A stretch of DNA of 43,482 nt, taken from assembly GCA_015067025.1 (NCBI GenBank), contig SVNC01000017.1:1-43482 (forward strand), written 5' to 3'. Origin of the DNA: Oscillospiraceae bacterium. Its GTDB lineage: Bacteria; Bacillota; Clostridia; Oscillospirales; Ruminococcaceae. The position numbers and the translations under genes are program-made. Of this stretch, positions 8,224-16,555 are shown in pieces. Each line of letters begins with the position of its first letter. Position 1 is the first letter of the stretch. The notes under the pieces were generated by a model. The model ran no database searches and had not been told where the DNA came from. It was given only the letters and a program-made list of their open reading frames with translations.

Positions 8224-9384
8224 ATGCTGACAACAGAAATAAAAAAAGAACTTACAGACCATATAATTCCCTTCTGGAACAATTTGCAGGATACGGAAAA
8301 AGGCGGTTTCTACGGATACCTTTCAAATGATTTAGAGCTTGATAAGGATGCGCCTAAGGGCGTTATCCTTCATTCAAGAATTTTATGGTTTTACTCAAAC
8401 TGCTACCTTGTTTTAAAGGACGATGCTTGTCTTGAAAAAGCTAAACACGCTTATCAGTTCCTTTCAACCAATTGCGTTGATAAGGAAGAAGGCGGAGTTT
8501 ACTGGATGATGAATGCAGACGGTACAGTAAACGACACAATGAAACATACCTACTGTCAGGCATTCTTCGTTTACGCAATGTCAAGCTATTATGACGCATC
8601 AAAAGATGAAAATGCGTTAAAGCTTGCTCTTGATGTATTCAGAACCATCGAAGATAAATGTCGTGACGATGTGGCGTATCTTGAAGCATTATCAAAATCC
8701 TGGGAGCTTATTGAAAATGATGCTCTTTCTGAAAACGGACTTATGGCTGACAAAACAATGAACACTACCCTTCATCTTATTGAAGCGTACACAGAACTTT
8801 ATCGTGTAAGTAAAAACGAAGATGTGGCAAAGTGTCTCAAATTCCAGCTTGAAATAATGCTCAATAAGATTTATGATAAGAAAAACGGAAAGCTTCTCGT
8901 ATTCTTTGACAAAAATCTGAACGAAATAGGAGATATATACTCCTATGGTCACGATATTGAAGCCACATGGCTTGTTGACAGAGCTTGTGACGTTCTTGGC
9001 GACGACGAAATTTCACAAAAATGCAAAAGTATGAACGAAGTTGTTGTAAAGAATATTGCTAAACGTGCTATGAACAACGGCAGACTCAACAACGAAGTGG
9101 AAAAAGGTATCGTAAACACATGGCACATCTGGTGGGTTCAGGCTGAAGGTGTTGTTGGTTTCTACAACGCATATCAGAGATATGGTAATACTGAATACCT
9201 TGACATAGTAAACTCTTTATGGAACTACATAAAAACTAAGGTAATTGATACCAGAAACGGCGGCGAATGGCATTCACAGCTTGACGATAATGATATACCT
9301 GCGAGCTTTAAGCCTGTAGTCGACCCATGGAAATGCCCTTACCATAACGGAAGAATGTGCCTGGAAATCATCTCACGCACTTAA
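8224..9384 (+). CDS. ce: Cellobiose 2-epimerase (AGE superfamily)
   Basis: Cellobiose 2-epimerase interconverts cellobiose and 4-O-glucosyl-mannose in the cytoplasm, feeding beta-mannan and cello-oligosaccharide use. The 386-residue protein matches the size of the Ruminococcus albus enzyme, and its opening (Glu-Leu-Thr-Asp-His-Ile-Ile-Pro-Phe-Trp-Asn, then GGFYGYL and GVILHSRILWF) closely resembles it. Likely catalytic or substrate residues are the His in YSYGHDIEATW, the paired Trp in HIWWVQAEG and the His in PYHNGRM. AAGGAGATATAAT gives a clear ribosome site 47 nt after secA. Epimerase family is certain; cellobiose specificity is from similarity. No mannan-use genes are adjacent. Confidence 0.88.
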   Translation: MLTTEIKKELTDHIIPFWNNLQDTEKGGFYGYLSNDLELDKDAPKGVILHSRILWFYSNCYLVLKDDACLEKAKHAYQFLSTNCVDKEEGGVYWMMNADGTVNDTMKHTYCQAFFVYAMSSYYDASKDENALKLALDVFRTIEDKCRDDVAYLEALSKSWELIENDALSENGLMADKTMNTTLHLIEAYTELYRVSKNEDVAKCLKFQLEIMLNKIYDKKNGKLLVFFDKNLNEIGDIYSYGHDIEATWLVDRACDVLGDDEISQKCKSMNEVVVKNIAKRAMNNGRLNNEVEKGIVNTWHIWWVQAEGVVGFYNAYQRYGNTEYLDIVNSLWNYIKTKVIDTRNGGEWHSQLDDNDIPASFKPVVDPWKCPYHNGRMCLEIISRT

Positions 9385-9425
9385 CAAACACCACTCACCC
9401 CTCTTATATTGAGAAAGGATTATTT

Positions 9426-10418
9426 ATGAACGCAAAACGCAGGATCACACACATAGCAGCTCTTATTACATCTGTTGTTATGGCTGTTTCTATCACAGGT
9501 TGTAATAACAATGTGGTAGAAAATGAAATTTACGTTCCTATAGGTACAACAACAAAGGTATCCTATGAAACAGCGAAGGCAACCATTATGACTATCGAAA
9601 CAGAGGATAAGATACCCGCTTCCCTCGACTTTGCTACTTCTACTACGTTTGTCGCTCCCTTTGAAGGAAAAGTAAAAGTCTGCAATGTCAGCAAGTTTCA
9701 GAAAGTAAAAGCCGGCGATCCTATAATTTCTCTTGATACTACTGATCTTGACTTTCAGATTACAGAGCTTGAAATAAAAATTGCTGCATCCGGTGATTAC
9801 ATTCAGAGAGAATATTATCAGATAGAGCTTGATAAACTCCTTGCGAAAAGAAATGCCGCTGTCGTTGTTGCACCCTTTGATGGAATTATATCTCAGTGTG
9901 CGTACGCAAAAGAAGGAACTACAATTAAGGAAGGCGCTGTAATGTGTGTTGTAGCAGTACCTGAAACTATTTATGTGTATAACTCCGAAGGTGCAGGCAA
10001 GAATCTCCGATTTGGAATGGATGTAAATTTAAAGATCAACAGCGTTGATTATAAAGGTATTGTAACTGCGGCTCCTGACACCGTTCCCTCTACAGCATCC
10101 AAGAATGCATCCAAATATTGTGCTGTCACGTTAAACGATGAAGATGTTGACAGACTTATAAATGAAAACGATGGCATTTCTGCTGCCGATGCCGGATGGG
10201 CTACGATTTATGCAATCACTACAAGAAGAGTAAATGTTCTTGCTGTTCCCGATTCTGCTATCAAAAAGGACGGAACGAAGCCTTTCTGTACAATTCTTCA
10301 GGGCGATCAGAAGTTTGATATTCCCGTAGAAACAGGTGCAAGTGCAGGCGGATACACAGAAATCCTCAGCGGAATTAACGAAGGCGATACGGTTATTTTA
10401 GCAGACAAATCCAAATAA
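9426..10418 (+). CDS. Lipoprotein membrane-fusion (HlyD/RND adaptor-like) protein
   Basis: A 330-residue secreted lipoprotein. A longer in-frame ORF begins at 9357 inside the epimerase gene, but ATG 9426 has AAAGG upstream and yields a proper signal peptide ending Ser-Ile-Thr-Gly|Cys, a lipobox. After that come the two halves of a biotinyl-lipoyl-like domain (FVAPFEGKVKVC and VVAPFDGIISQCAYAKEG) split by a short helical hairpin, then a beta-barrel and a C-terminal domain ending in EILSGINEGDTVILA, all as in periplasmic adaptor/HlyD_D23 proteins. Gram-positive versions usually work with MacB-type ABC transporters; none is adjacent, so its partner is unknown. Confidence 0.85.
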   Translation: MNAKRRITHIAALITSVVMAVSITGCNNNVVENEIYVPIGTTTKVSYETAKATIMTIETEDKIPASLDFATSTTFVAPFEGKVKVCNVSKFQKVKAGDPIISLDTTDLDFQITELEIKIAASGDYIQREYYQIELDKLLAKRNAAVVVAPFDGIISQCAYAKEGTTIKEGAVMCVVAVPETIYVYNSEGAGKNLRFGMDVNLKINSVDYKGIVTAAPDTVPSTASKNASKYCAVTLNDEDVDRLINENDGISAADAGWATIYAITTRRVNVLAVPDSAIKKDGTKPFCTILQGDQKFDIPVETGASAGGYTEILSGINEGDTVILADKSK

Positions 10419-10422
10419 ACAA

Positions 10423-10458
10423 AACAGGCACAAAGAGAAATTTCTCAGTGTGCCTGTT
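10423..10458. terminator. Bidirectional terminator between convergent genes
   Basis: A 10-bp perfect stem AACAGGCACA/TGTGCCTGTT (10423-10432, 10449-10458) with an inner GAGAAATTTCTC palindrome is followed by ATTTTTAT on the plus strand and preceded by A-rich sequence for the minus strand. It closes the secA transcript and the nudix transcript. Confidence 0.85.
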
Positions 10459-10462
10459 ATTT

Positions 10463-10918
10463 TTATATTCCGAATATCACGTATTCGTTTTCATTTGAAG
10501 ATGCGGGTATATAGTCGCTTTTCTGAAGCTTTGGCTTATTTGATATATACGCTGTTAAGACTTCCCTGCTCATATTGGTGATATCATTGCGTTTTATCGC
10601 TTCAGTTGCCGATAATAAGAGAACCTCGCTGTTTTCGTAATTATCTGACTTCGGTACACCCGAAACATAAGACATCTCAAAAACAACGCACCACTGATTT
10701 TGTTTAAACTGCGTTGCAACAACCGACTGTGCTTTTGCTGTAACTCCTGTTTCTTCAAAGACTTCTCTTTCTACTGCCATTGTCGGAAGTTCGTTTTCCT
10801 GCACAAATCCTCCGGGCAGTAAAATTCTATCCTTAGCTGTACCGTAAGTGTGACGGACAAGCAGAACCTTATCATCGATTTCTACAATGCCGCATACAGT
10901 GTAAAATTTATTATTCAT
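10463..10918 (-). CDS. Nudix hydrolase
   Basis: A 151-residue protein with a complete nudix box, Gly-Gly-Phe-Val-Gln-Glu-Asn-Glu followed by REVFEETGV, spanning roughly residues 36-59. Nudix enzymes cleave nucleoside diphosphates linked to other moieties with Mg2+; the substrate here cannot be told from sequence. Start is ATG with AAGGAG just upstream. It follows the low-molecular-weight phosphatase gene by 10 nt, so the two are likely co-transcribed. The C-terminal 40 residues beyond the nudix fold are not recognised. Confidence 0.9.
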   Translation of the reverse strand: MNNKFYTVCGIVEIDDKVLLVRHTYGTAKDRILLPGGFVQENELPTMAVEREVFEETGVTAKAQSVVATQFKQNQWCVVFEMSYVSGVPKSDNYENSEVLLLSATEAIKRNDITNMSREVLTAYISNKPKLQKSDYIPASSNENEYVIFGI

Positions 10919-10928
10919 AACAGACTCC

Positions 10929-11375
10929 TTATAACTTTGACAGCAACGCAGTACAGCCCTTCACCACATCCCTGTAGGTTGTATCAAAATCGCCTGTGTA
11001 CCAGGGATCTGCAATGCTTCTGTGTTCTCCTGCAAAATCGAGAAGAAGACTAACCTTATTCTCAGGGTCGGATTTTATTATCCTCATTATATTGCGGATA
11101 TTATTTTCGTCCATTGCAATTAAATAATCGTATTTCTCATAATCTGCTTTTGTCATCTGCACAGCGGTTTTGCCTTCGCAGGATATACCAACTTCAGCCA
11201 ATTTTCTTCTCGTGCCGTAGTGAACGGGATTTCCTATCTCCTCGGTACTGGTGGCACAGGAGCGGATATAAAACTCATCGCTTCTCCCCTGCTTTTTTAC
11301 CATATCACAAAGAACGAACTCAGCCATTGGCGATCTGCAAATATTGCCGTGGCAGACAAATAAAATCTTTATCAT
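10929..11375 (-). CDS. Low-molecular-weight protein tyrosine phosphatase
   Basis: A 148-residue LMW-PTP. The active-site P-loop CHGNICRS starts with the nucleophile Cys8 and ends with Arg14, and the general-acid loop DPWYTGDF with its catalytic Asp lies near residue 117. These enzymes dephosphorylate tyrosine (or arginine) residues, for example on capsule-regulating kinases. No tyrosine kinase or capsule cluster is next to it. It is the first gene of a two-gene minus-strand unit with the nudix hydrolase and is divergent from feoB. Confidence 0.94.
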   Translation of the reverse strand: MIKILFVCHGNICRSPMAEFVLCDMVKKQGRSDEFYIRSCATSTEEIGNPVHYGTRRKLAEVGISCEGKTAVQMTKADYEKYDYLIAMDENNIRNIMRIIKSDPENKVSLLLDFAGEHRSIADPWYTGDFDTTYRDVVKGCTALLSKL

Positions 11376-11431
11376 ATAAAACCTCTGTTTCTTTTTTTAT
11401 ATTCTACCACATCTCCCCTAAAATTTCAACA

Positions 11432-11461
11432 TTAACATATCTACTGACATTTTCATAGAAT
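11432..11461 (+). promoter_or_regulatory. Possible promoter of feoB
   Basis: TTAACA (11432-11437), an 18-nt spacer and TAGAAT (11456-11461) lie 30 nt before the feoB start. Both boxes deviate from consensus. I saw no clear Fur or DtxR/IdeR palindrome in the 116-nt divergent region. Confidence 0.35.
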
Positions 11462-11491
11462 ATATCAGTTTAAAAGACTGGTGGTATTTTT

Positions 11492-13552
11492 ATGATAACA
11501 GATAAAAAGGAAATAAGGATAGCCCTCGCAGGCAATCCAAACGTTGGTAAAAGCACGTTATTCAACGCTATGACGGGGCTAAAACAGCATACAGGAAACT
11601 GGGCAGGAAAGACAGTAGAAAACGCTGAGGGGGTATTCCGGCTTAACGGAAAACACTACAGAATATACGATCTGCCGGGTACATATTCTTTGCTTACACA
11701 TTCAAAGGAAGAGGCTGTTGCGAGGGATTTTCTATGCTTTGACAAGCCTGATCTTACAATAGTAGTGTGTGATGCCACCTGCCTTGAAAGAAATCTCAAT
11801 CTTGTACTACAGATACTTGAAATCACATCAGATGTCATTCTGTGCCTTAATCTTATCGACGAAGCGAAAAAGAAAAATATATTCATAGACACAACAAAAT
11901 TGTCAGAAACTCTGTGTGTACCCGTTATAAAAACCTGTGCCAAAAAGAAAAACGGACTTTCATCACTTTACAAAGCAATTGAAAATTACACACCAAATAA
12001 AAATGCGTTTTATCCAAAATATATCAATCAAATCGAGAATGCAATTTCCGAAACCGAAAAATACATCTCTCAGCTTGTGAATAATAGGCTACCATCACGC
12101 TGGACTGCTGTAAGGCTACTTGAAAATAATAATAGTGTCAGGGAAAGTATTTTTAATTTCTGTTCTGTAAGTAATTCCGATGCAGAAAAATTAAGAATAC
12201 ATTTAAACAAAATAAGAAAAAATTTTGATAATATCGCCGATAATATAGCTTCCTGCCTCATACTTAACGCAGAGGCAATCTACTGTGATGTGAGCAAGGA
12301 GCTTAGCAGCAAAAAAACAAAAAGGGATAGACGAATAGATAAAATAATTACAGGAAGATTTACAGGTATTCCTATAATGCTTTGCCTGCTTATTATGATT
12401 TTGTGGATAACGATCAGCGGTGCGAATTACCCTTCTGCATTACTATCCGATTTATTTACTTGCTGTGAAAGTAAGTTAAAAGAATTGTTCTTAAATCTTC
12501 AATTCCCTGATTTTCTGAACAAATTACTGACTGAAGGAGTTTTCAGGACTCTGTCCTGGGTAGTATCGGTAATGTTACCCCCTATGGCGATATTCTTTCC
12601 GTTATTCACACTACTTGAAGATTTTGGACTACTGCCAAGAATAGCGTTTAACCTTGACAGATTTTTTAAAAAATGCGGTGCTTGCGGAAAGCAGGCTTTA
12701 AGCCTTTGCATGAGTCTTGGTTGTAACGCCTGTGGTGTTACAGGAGCAAGAATTATTGACAGCAAAAGAGAAAGACTTATTGCAATTATAACCGCATCGC
12801 TTGTGCCTTGTAATGGTAAATTTCCGACTATAATAAGCATCGTTTCAATGTTCCTTATATGCTCGGTAACCTTTCCTTTTGATAGCATTCTGTCTGCTCT
12901 CGCTTTGGCGATTGTTCTTGTATTATCAATCTCTGCAACCTTTTTTAGTTCACTAATACTATCAAAGACTTTTCTGAAAGGAGAACATTCTTCATTCACT
13001 CTCGAATTACCACCCTACAGAACGCCGCAGATAGCTAAAACTCTTGTACGCTCCTTTTTAGACAGGACACTACTCATCCTTGGCAGAGCAGTTGTAGTCG
13101 CGATACCTGCCGGACTTATTATATGGCTACTCGCCAATATAAACATAGGTGACAGCAGTATTCTTAATATCTGTACAGAATTTCTTGATCCATTTGGCAG
13201 AATTTTAGGGCTGGACGGTGTTATCATATTTGCTTTTATACTTGGTATTCCTGCAAATGAAATAGTTGTACCGATCATAATTATGGCATATACCGCCGGC
13301 GGTACGCTTACTGATGTATCAGAACTTGACGCATTAAGAAATCTTCTTATAAGTAATGGCTGGACTATGATTACGGCTATAAATATGATTTTATTCACTA
13401 TGTTCCATTTTCCCTGCTCTACTACCTGCATTACGATCTATAAAGAAACAAAAAGCATTAAATGGACTGCATTATCTGTAATATTACCAACAATCATCGG
13501 TATGTGTTTATGTGTAATAGTAAACGTAATTTCAATATTTTTCGGTTTATAA
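11492..13552 (+). CDS. feoB: Ferrous iron transporter FeoB
   Basis: FeoB imports Fe(II) across the cytoplasmic membrane. The 686-residue protein has the N-terminal G domain with G1 GNPNVGKST (residues 14-22), DLPGTYSL as G3 and Asn-Leu-Ile-Asp as G4, followed by the helical regulatory region. The membrane half has two Gate (nucleoside-recognition) domains, the diagnostic SLGCNACGVTGARI stretch, SLVPCNGKFPTI, and a C-terminal FHFPCSTTC segment with conserved cysteines. No feoA precedes or follows it, and no FeoA domain is fused. Terminated by a strong hairpin. Iron supply would suit the Fe-S-rich hydrogenase pathway, but that link is only contextual. Confidence 0.97.
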   Translation: MITDKKEIRIALAGNPNVGKSTLFNAMTGLKQHTGNWAGKTVENAEGVFRLNGKHYRIYDLPGTYSLLTHSKEEAVARDFLCFDKPDLTIVVCDATCLERNLNLVLQILEITSDVILCLNLIDEAKKKNIFIDTTKLSETLCVPVIKTCAKKKNGLSSLYKAIENYTPNKNAFYPKYINQIENAISETEKYISQLVNNRLPSRWTAVRLLENNNSVRESIFNFCSVSNSDAEKLRIHLNKIRKNFDNIADNIASCLILNAEAIYCDVSKELSSKKTKRDRRIDKIITGRFTGIPIMLCLLIMILWITISGANYPSALLSDLFTCCESKLKELFLNLQFPDFLNKLLTEGVFRTLSWVVSVMLPPMAIFFPLFTLLEDFGLLPRIAFNLDRFFKKCGACGKQALSLCMSLGCNACGVTGARIIDSKRERLIAIITASLVPCNGKFPTIISIVSMFLICSVTFPFDSILSALALAIVLVLSISATFFSSLILSKTFLKGEHSSFTLELPPYRTPQIAKTLVRSFLDRTLLILGRAVVVAIPAGLIIWLLANINIGDSSILNICTEFLDPFGRILGLDGVIIFAFILGIPANEIVVPIIIMAYTAGGTLTDVSELDALRNLLISNGWTMITAINMILFTMFHFPCSTTCITIYKETKSIKWTALSVILPTIIGMCLCVIVNVISIFFGL

Positions 13553-13560
13553 CTAAAAAT

Positions 13561-13582
13561 CCCACAAGGTTATCCTTGTGGG
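13561..13582. terminator. Bidirectional terminator between feoB and maf
   Basis: A 9-bp perfect stem CCCACAAGG/CCTTGTGGG with a 4-nt loop has T-runs on both sides (ACTATTTTTTC on plus, ATTTTTAG on minus), serving the convergent feoB and maf transcripts. Confidence 0.88.
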
Positions 13583-13597
13583 ACTATTTTTTCTTTA

Positions 13598-13861
13598 TCA
13601 GAATGCAAAGAAGTCATTGGATGAAGGTCCTGTTACAATTGCATAACCAATGATAGCACCAATTTCATCAGGGCCTGAAGCCTCGAATACTGTACCGTAC
13701 TTTTCGCTTGTTGAAACATCGAAATACTTGCCTTCGTTAGTCTGCTTGATAACTGCACCGTTAGAAAGATAAATTTTTCCGTCAACAGCTCTTACTTCTG
13801 TAAATACTTCGCCGTCGTACTCTGTTACATCACGTGTGAATGGATTGTTAAGATACTTCAT
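13598..13861 (-). CDS. 87-residue protein likely also translated from an internal start in maf
   Basis: The last 87 codons of the Maf reading frame begin with ATG 13861, preceded by a near-ideal Shine-Dalgarno AAAGGAG (plus 13871-13877) at 9 nt spacing. The residues around it (Thr-Lys-Glu-Ile-Lys-Leu) look like translated intergenic sequence rather than protein structure. The product starts MKYLNNPFTRD, is rich in Gly, Val, Tyr and Asp, probably beta-structured, and ends Ser-Asn-Asp-Phe-Phe-Ala-Phe. I do not recognise the family. Either it is made only as this separate product, or as both a free and a Maf-fused form. Confidence 0.55.
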   Translation of the reverse strand: MKYLNNPFTRDVTEYDGEVFTEVRAVDGKIYLSNGAVIKQTNEGKYFDVSTSEKYGTVFEASGPDEIGAIIGYAIVTGPSSNDFFAF

Positions 13862-14461
13862 AAGTTTAATCTCCTTTGTTTCAGTATTATTTGTGCTATG
13901 CACATTATTAACGTTAAAAGCCTTATATTCACGAACGAAACGTGACAAAGGCAAACCGACAACATTAAAATAATCTCCGTCTATCTTCTTTACAAGAAGT
14001 GAACCCTTTTCCTGGATACCGTAAGCACCTGCTTTGTCCATCGGCTCTCCCGTTTCAATATAGCTGCTTATTTCTTCATCAGAAAGCAAATAAAACTGAA
14101 CCTTGGTTTCTTCATAAAAGGAGCTTTCTTTATCTCCTTTTATGATACATACACCTGTAATTACGCTATGCGTATTACCCGACAGCTTCTTTAACATTCT
14201 GAATGCGTCAGCCTTATTGACGGGCTTACCCATTATTTCTCCGTCATATACTACTATAGTATCAGCACCTATTATTGTGTCGTTTTTATATTTCTGCGAA
14301 ACCTCTCTCGCCTTCTGACAAGCAAGGCTTACCGCTGTTTCAGACGGTGTAAGCATGGGATTTATCTTTTCTTCAGAAATTGCAGGAATAATCTCGTAAC
14401 TAAATCCGCCTAACTTTAAAAGCTCAATCCTTCTTGGAGATTTACTTGCCAGAATCAGCAT
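13598..14461 (-). CDS. maf: Maf-like nucleotide pyrophosphatase with an 87-residue C-terminal extension
   Basis: Residues 1-190 form a complete Maf/YhdE domain: the opening ILASKSPRR loop, Gly-Ala-Asp-Thr-Ile-Val near residue 70, GKPVNKADA, and Ala-Gly-Ala-Tyr-Gly-Ile-Gln followed by GDYFNVVGLPL. Maf enzymes hydrolyse dTTP, UTP or modified nucleotides for housecleaning and are linked to septum inhibition in Bacillus. The family is normally about 190-200 residues; this frame runs to 287 without a stop, through a Asn/Thr-rich linker and an internal Shine-Dalgarno. It overlaps the end of the pyrophosphatase gene by 20 nt, so translation is probably coupled. See the separate entry for the tail. 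Confidence 0.9.
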   Translation of the reverse strand: MLILASKSPRRIELLKLGGFSYEIIPAISEEKINPMLTPSETAVSLACQKAREVSQKYKNDTIIGADTIVVYDGEIMGKPVNKADAFRMLKKLSGNTHSVITGVCIIKGDKESSFYEETKVQFYLLSDEEISSYIETGEPMDKAGAYGIQEKGSLLVKKIDGDYFNVVGLPLSRFVREYKAFNVNNVHSTNNTETKEIKLMKYLNNPFTRDVTEYDGEVFTEVRAVDGKIYLSNGAVIKQTNEGKYFDVSTSEKYGTVFEASGPDEIGAIIGYAIVTGPSSNDFFAF

Positions 14462-14996
14462 TTTCCCTATCTCCGTATACTTCCTGATAATTATTTATAC
14501 ATTCCTTGATGATCTCAACTGCTGCCTTGTGTCCCATAACCTCATTTACTGCAGTTTCCTTACCTTCGAGCTGTTTGTAAACTCTGAAGAAATGAAGCAT
14601 TTCATCAAATATATGACTGGGAAGACCCTCAATACTTCTATATGAGTTGTAGTTGGGGTCTTCGAAGGGTATTGCTATTATCTTCTGGTCCATCTTGCCG
14701 TTATCAATCATATTGATAACACCTATAGGATAACACTGTACGAGCACCATAGGAACAAGAATTTCATTACACAACACAAGAACATCAAGCGGGTCACCGT
14801 CATCAGCAAGAGTTTTGGGGATAAAACCGTAATTTGCGGGATAATGAGTTGATGTGTAAAGTATTCTGTCGAGGATAAGCTTGCCGGTTTTCTTGTCAAG
14901 CTCGTATTTAGCTTTACTACCCTTTGAAATTTCGATAACTGATAGAAAATCATTGGCAGTTATTCTTTCTTTATCTATATCATGCCAGATGTTCAT
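14442..14996 (-). CDS. ppa: Inorganic pyrophosphatase, family I
   Basis: Soluble Mg-dependent pyrophosphatase that pulls biosynthetic reactions forward by hydrolysing PPi. The 184-residue protein has the family I marks Gly-Ser-Lys-Ala-Lys-Tyr-Glu, the Tyr-Pro-Ala-Asn-Tyr-Gly-Phe-Ile-Pro substrate loop, and the metal site DDGDPLDVLVL near residues 65-75. A good promoter lies at 15055-15083, overlapping only non-coding sequence. Pyrophosphatase beside the pyrophosphate-releasing Maf is a plausible functional pairing. Confidence 0.95.
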   Translation of the reverse strand: MNIWHDIDKERITANDFLSVIEISKGSKAKYELDKKTGKLILDRILYTSTHYPANYGFIPKTLADDGDPLDVLVLCNEILVPMVLVQCYPIGVINMIDNGKMDQKIIAIPFEDPNYNSYRSIEGLPSHIFDEMLHFFRVYKQLEGKETAVNEVMGHKAAVEIIKECINNYQEVYGDRENADSGK

Positions 14997-15054
14997 ATAT
15001 ATTTCCTTCCTTTGTAACTTTCGATGAAGTCAAATAAATCCTATTTATGTTACT

Positions 15055-15083
15055 ATTATACTACTATAATTTTGAAAATGCAA
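15055..15083 (-). promoter_or_regulatory. Promoter of the ppa-maf unit
   Basis: Minus-strand TTGCAT (plus 15078-15083) and TATAAT (plus 15055-15060) with a 17-nt spacer, about 60 nt upstream of the ppa start. Confidence 0.75.
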
Positions 15084-15087
15084 GGGT

Positions 15088-16410
15088 TTAACAAACCTTT
15101 TTTAGCAATTTTATCGTAATAATTGTCACTAATAGTCCGCTTGCAACCCAGATTATCGGCTCAGAAATACATACACCGAAATATCCGTAATTAGGTATAA
15201 TAAATACTACTGTTACTACCTTCCACAGCATTTCAATAACACTTGCGGCAATCGGGAATATGCTGTTTCCAAGTCCCTGCAAACTGCATCTTAAAGATAA
15301 CAGAACGGATAAGGCATAGTAAAAAGGTGCATTTATTTTAAGGTACTCTACAACAGTATTTGTAATATATTCACTTTCTCCTGAAACTATCCATAATGCA
15401 AGATTTCTGCCAAAGAAATATACTACAACTACCGCTAACGTTGACCATATCCATTCAATGAAAAGTCCGTATTTTATGCCTTTTTTTATTCTGTCAAACT
15501 GGCACGCACCGTAGTTCTGACTTACAAAGGTTACAAGAGTCGCGCTTATCGCCGAAAAAGGCATAATAGAAAATCCAAATAGTTTTCTTGCCGCTGTGTG
15601 TGCGGTAATTATCTCTGCCCCAAGACCGTTTACGCCATTCTGCAAAACGATAGAGCCTATATCTACTATTGAATACATAAGCGCCATGCCAAGTCCTGCC
15701 GCAAGCAAAGGCTTTAAAAGATTGCCCTTAAATTTGAAATCAGAAAGCTTAGGTTTTAAGAACGGGCATTTCTTAACAAGGTAAATAAAGCATACAAAAG
15801 CAGAGATAAACTGTGCTATTACTGTAGCTAATGCCGCACCTTCAACACCCATATCAAGTGCATATAGGAAAAGAAGGTCAAGTCCTACATTCAGTGCTGC
15901 AGATATTATAAGTATGATAAGCGGGATAAAACTGTTTCCCACTGCTCTTAACATATTTGCTTCAAGATTATAAACGGTTGTTACCACAAGTCCTAATACT
16001 ACTATTGACAGATATCTGCCCGCCTCATCAAAAATTTCTTTTGGGGTGTTTATGGCTGTAAGTAAAGGATTTAAAAATATCGTACATACAATAATAAGCA
16101 TTGCAGTTGTTACACATGAAAATGCGATCATTCCTGCAATATTCTTTCTCATTTTATCCTGTTCGCCACTTCCATAATGGCGGGAAACAGGTATTGCAAA
16201 GCCAGTGCAAAGCCCGTTTATAATATTGAAAAGAAGTGATACTACCGACGCTGTAGCACCTACAGCAGAGACCGACATATCACCAAGCTTCTTTCCGACT
16301 ATTATGATATCAGCAAGATTGTATGCCTGCTGAAACACATTTCCGAGTAATATCGGCAGCGAAAAGAAGAACATCACTTTTATAATGTTTCCTTTTGTTA
16401 AATCTCTCAT
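15088..16410 (-). CDS. MATE family multidrug efflux transporter
   Basis: A 440-residue integral membrane protein with about 12 hydrophobic segments. The N-terminal LTKGNIIKVMFFFSLPILLG and FQQAYNLADIIIVG stretches are diagnostic of the MATE (NorM/MepA/DinF) cation-coupled drug exporter family. An upstream in-frame ATG at 16485 would add a Lys/Arg-rich leader that overlaps the -35 of its own promoter, so ATG 16410 (Met-Arg-Asp-Leu-Thr-Lys-Gly) is preferred, although its Shine-Dalgarno is weak (GAGAAG or a more distant AAAGGA). Substrate is unknown. It is a single-gene unit. Confidence 0.92.
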   Translation of the reverse strand: MRDLTKGNIIKVMFFFSLPILLGNVFQQAYNLADIIIVGKKLGDMSVSAVGATASVVSLLFNIINGLCTGFAIPVSRHYGSGEQDKMRKNIAGMIAFSCVTTAMLIIVCTIFLNPLLTAINTPKEIFDEAGRYLSIVVLGLVVTTVYNLEANMLRAVGNSFIPLIILIISAALNVGLDLLFLYALDMGVEGAALATVIAQFISAFVCFIYLVKKCPFLKPKLSDFKFKGNLLKPLLAAGLGMALMYSIVDIGSIVLQNGVNGLGAEIITAHTAARKLFGFSIMPFSAISATLVTFVSQNYGACQFDRIKKGIKYGLFIEWIWSTLAVVVVYFFGRNLALWIVSGESEYITNTVVEYLKINAPFYYALSVLLSLRCSLQGLGNSIFPIAASVIEMLWKVVTVVFIIPNYGYFGVCISEPIIWVASGLLVTIITIKLLKKVC

Positions 16411-16456
16411 TTTCTTCTCTTTTGTCCTTTTTGTTCTTTTTCTTTTTAGCGTTAAA

Positions 16457-16485
16457 AGTATAGCACAAAACCAAAAGTTATTCAA
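16457..16485 (-). promoter_or_regulatory. Promoter of the MATE gene
   Basis: Minus-strand TTGAAT (plus 16480-16485) and TATACT (plus 16457-16462), 17-nt spacer, about 47 nt before ATG 16410. It lies almost back-to-back with the plus-strand promoter at 16494. Confidence 0.7.
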
Positions 16486-16493
16486 GCATTTTA

Positions 16494-16522
16494 TTGTCTT
16501 TTAGAAAAAAATATGTTAAAAT
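16494..16522 (+). promoter_or_regulatory. Promoter of the small-protein/DMT unit
   Basis: TTGTCT (16494-16499), 17-nt spacer and TAAAAT (16517-16522), 33 nt before the start of the 54-residue protein. Confidence 0.65.
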
Positions 16523-16555
16523 ATAAACCAGCAAAAAAGAAAGGAAAGAAAAATT

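Noticed and set aside
9357-9425. Longer start for the lipoprotein gene.
   Set aside because: It would overlap the epimerase gene and hide the signal peptide and lipobox that begin at ATG 9426.
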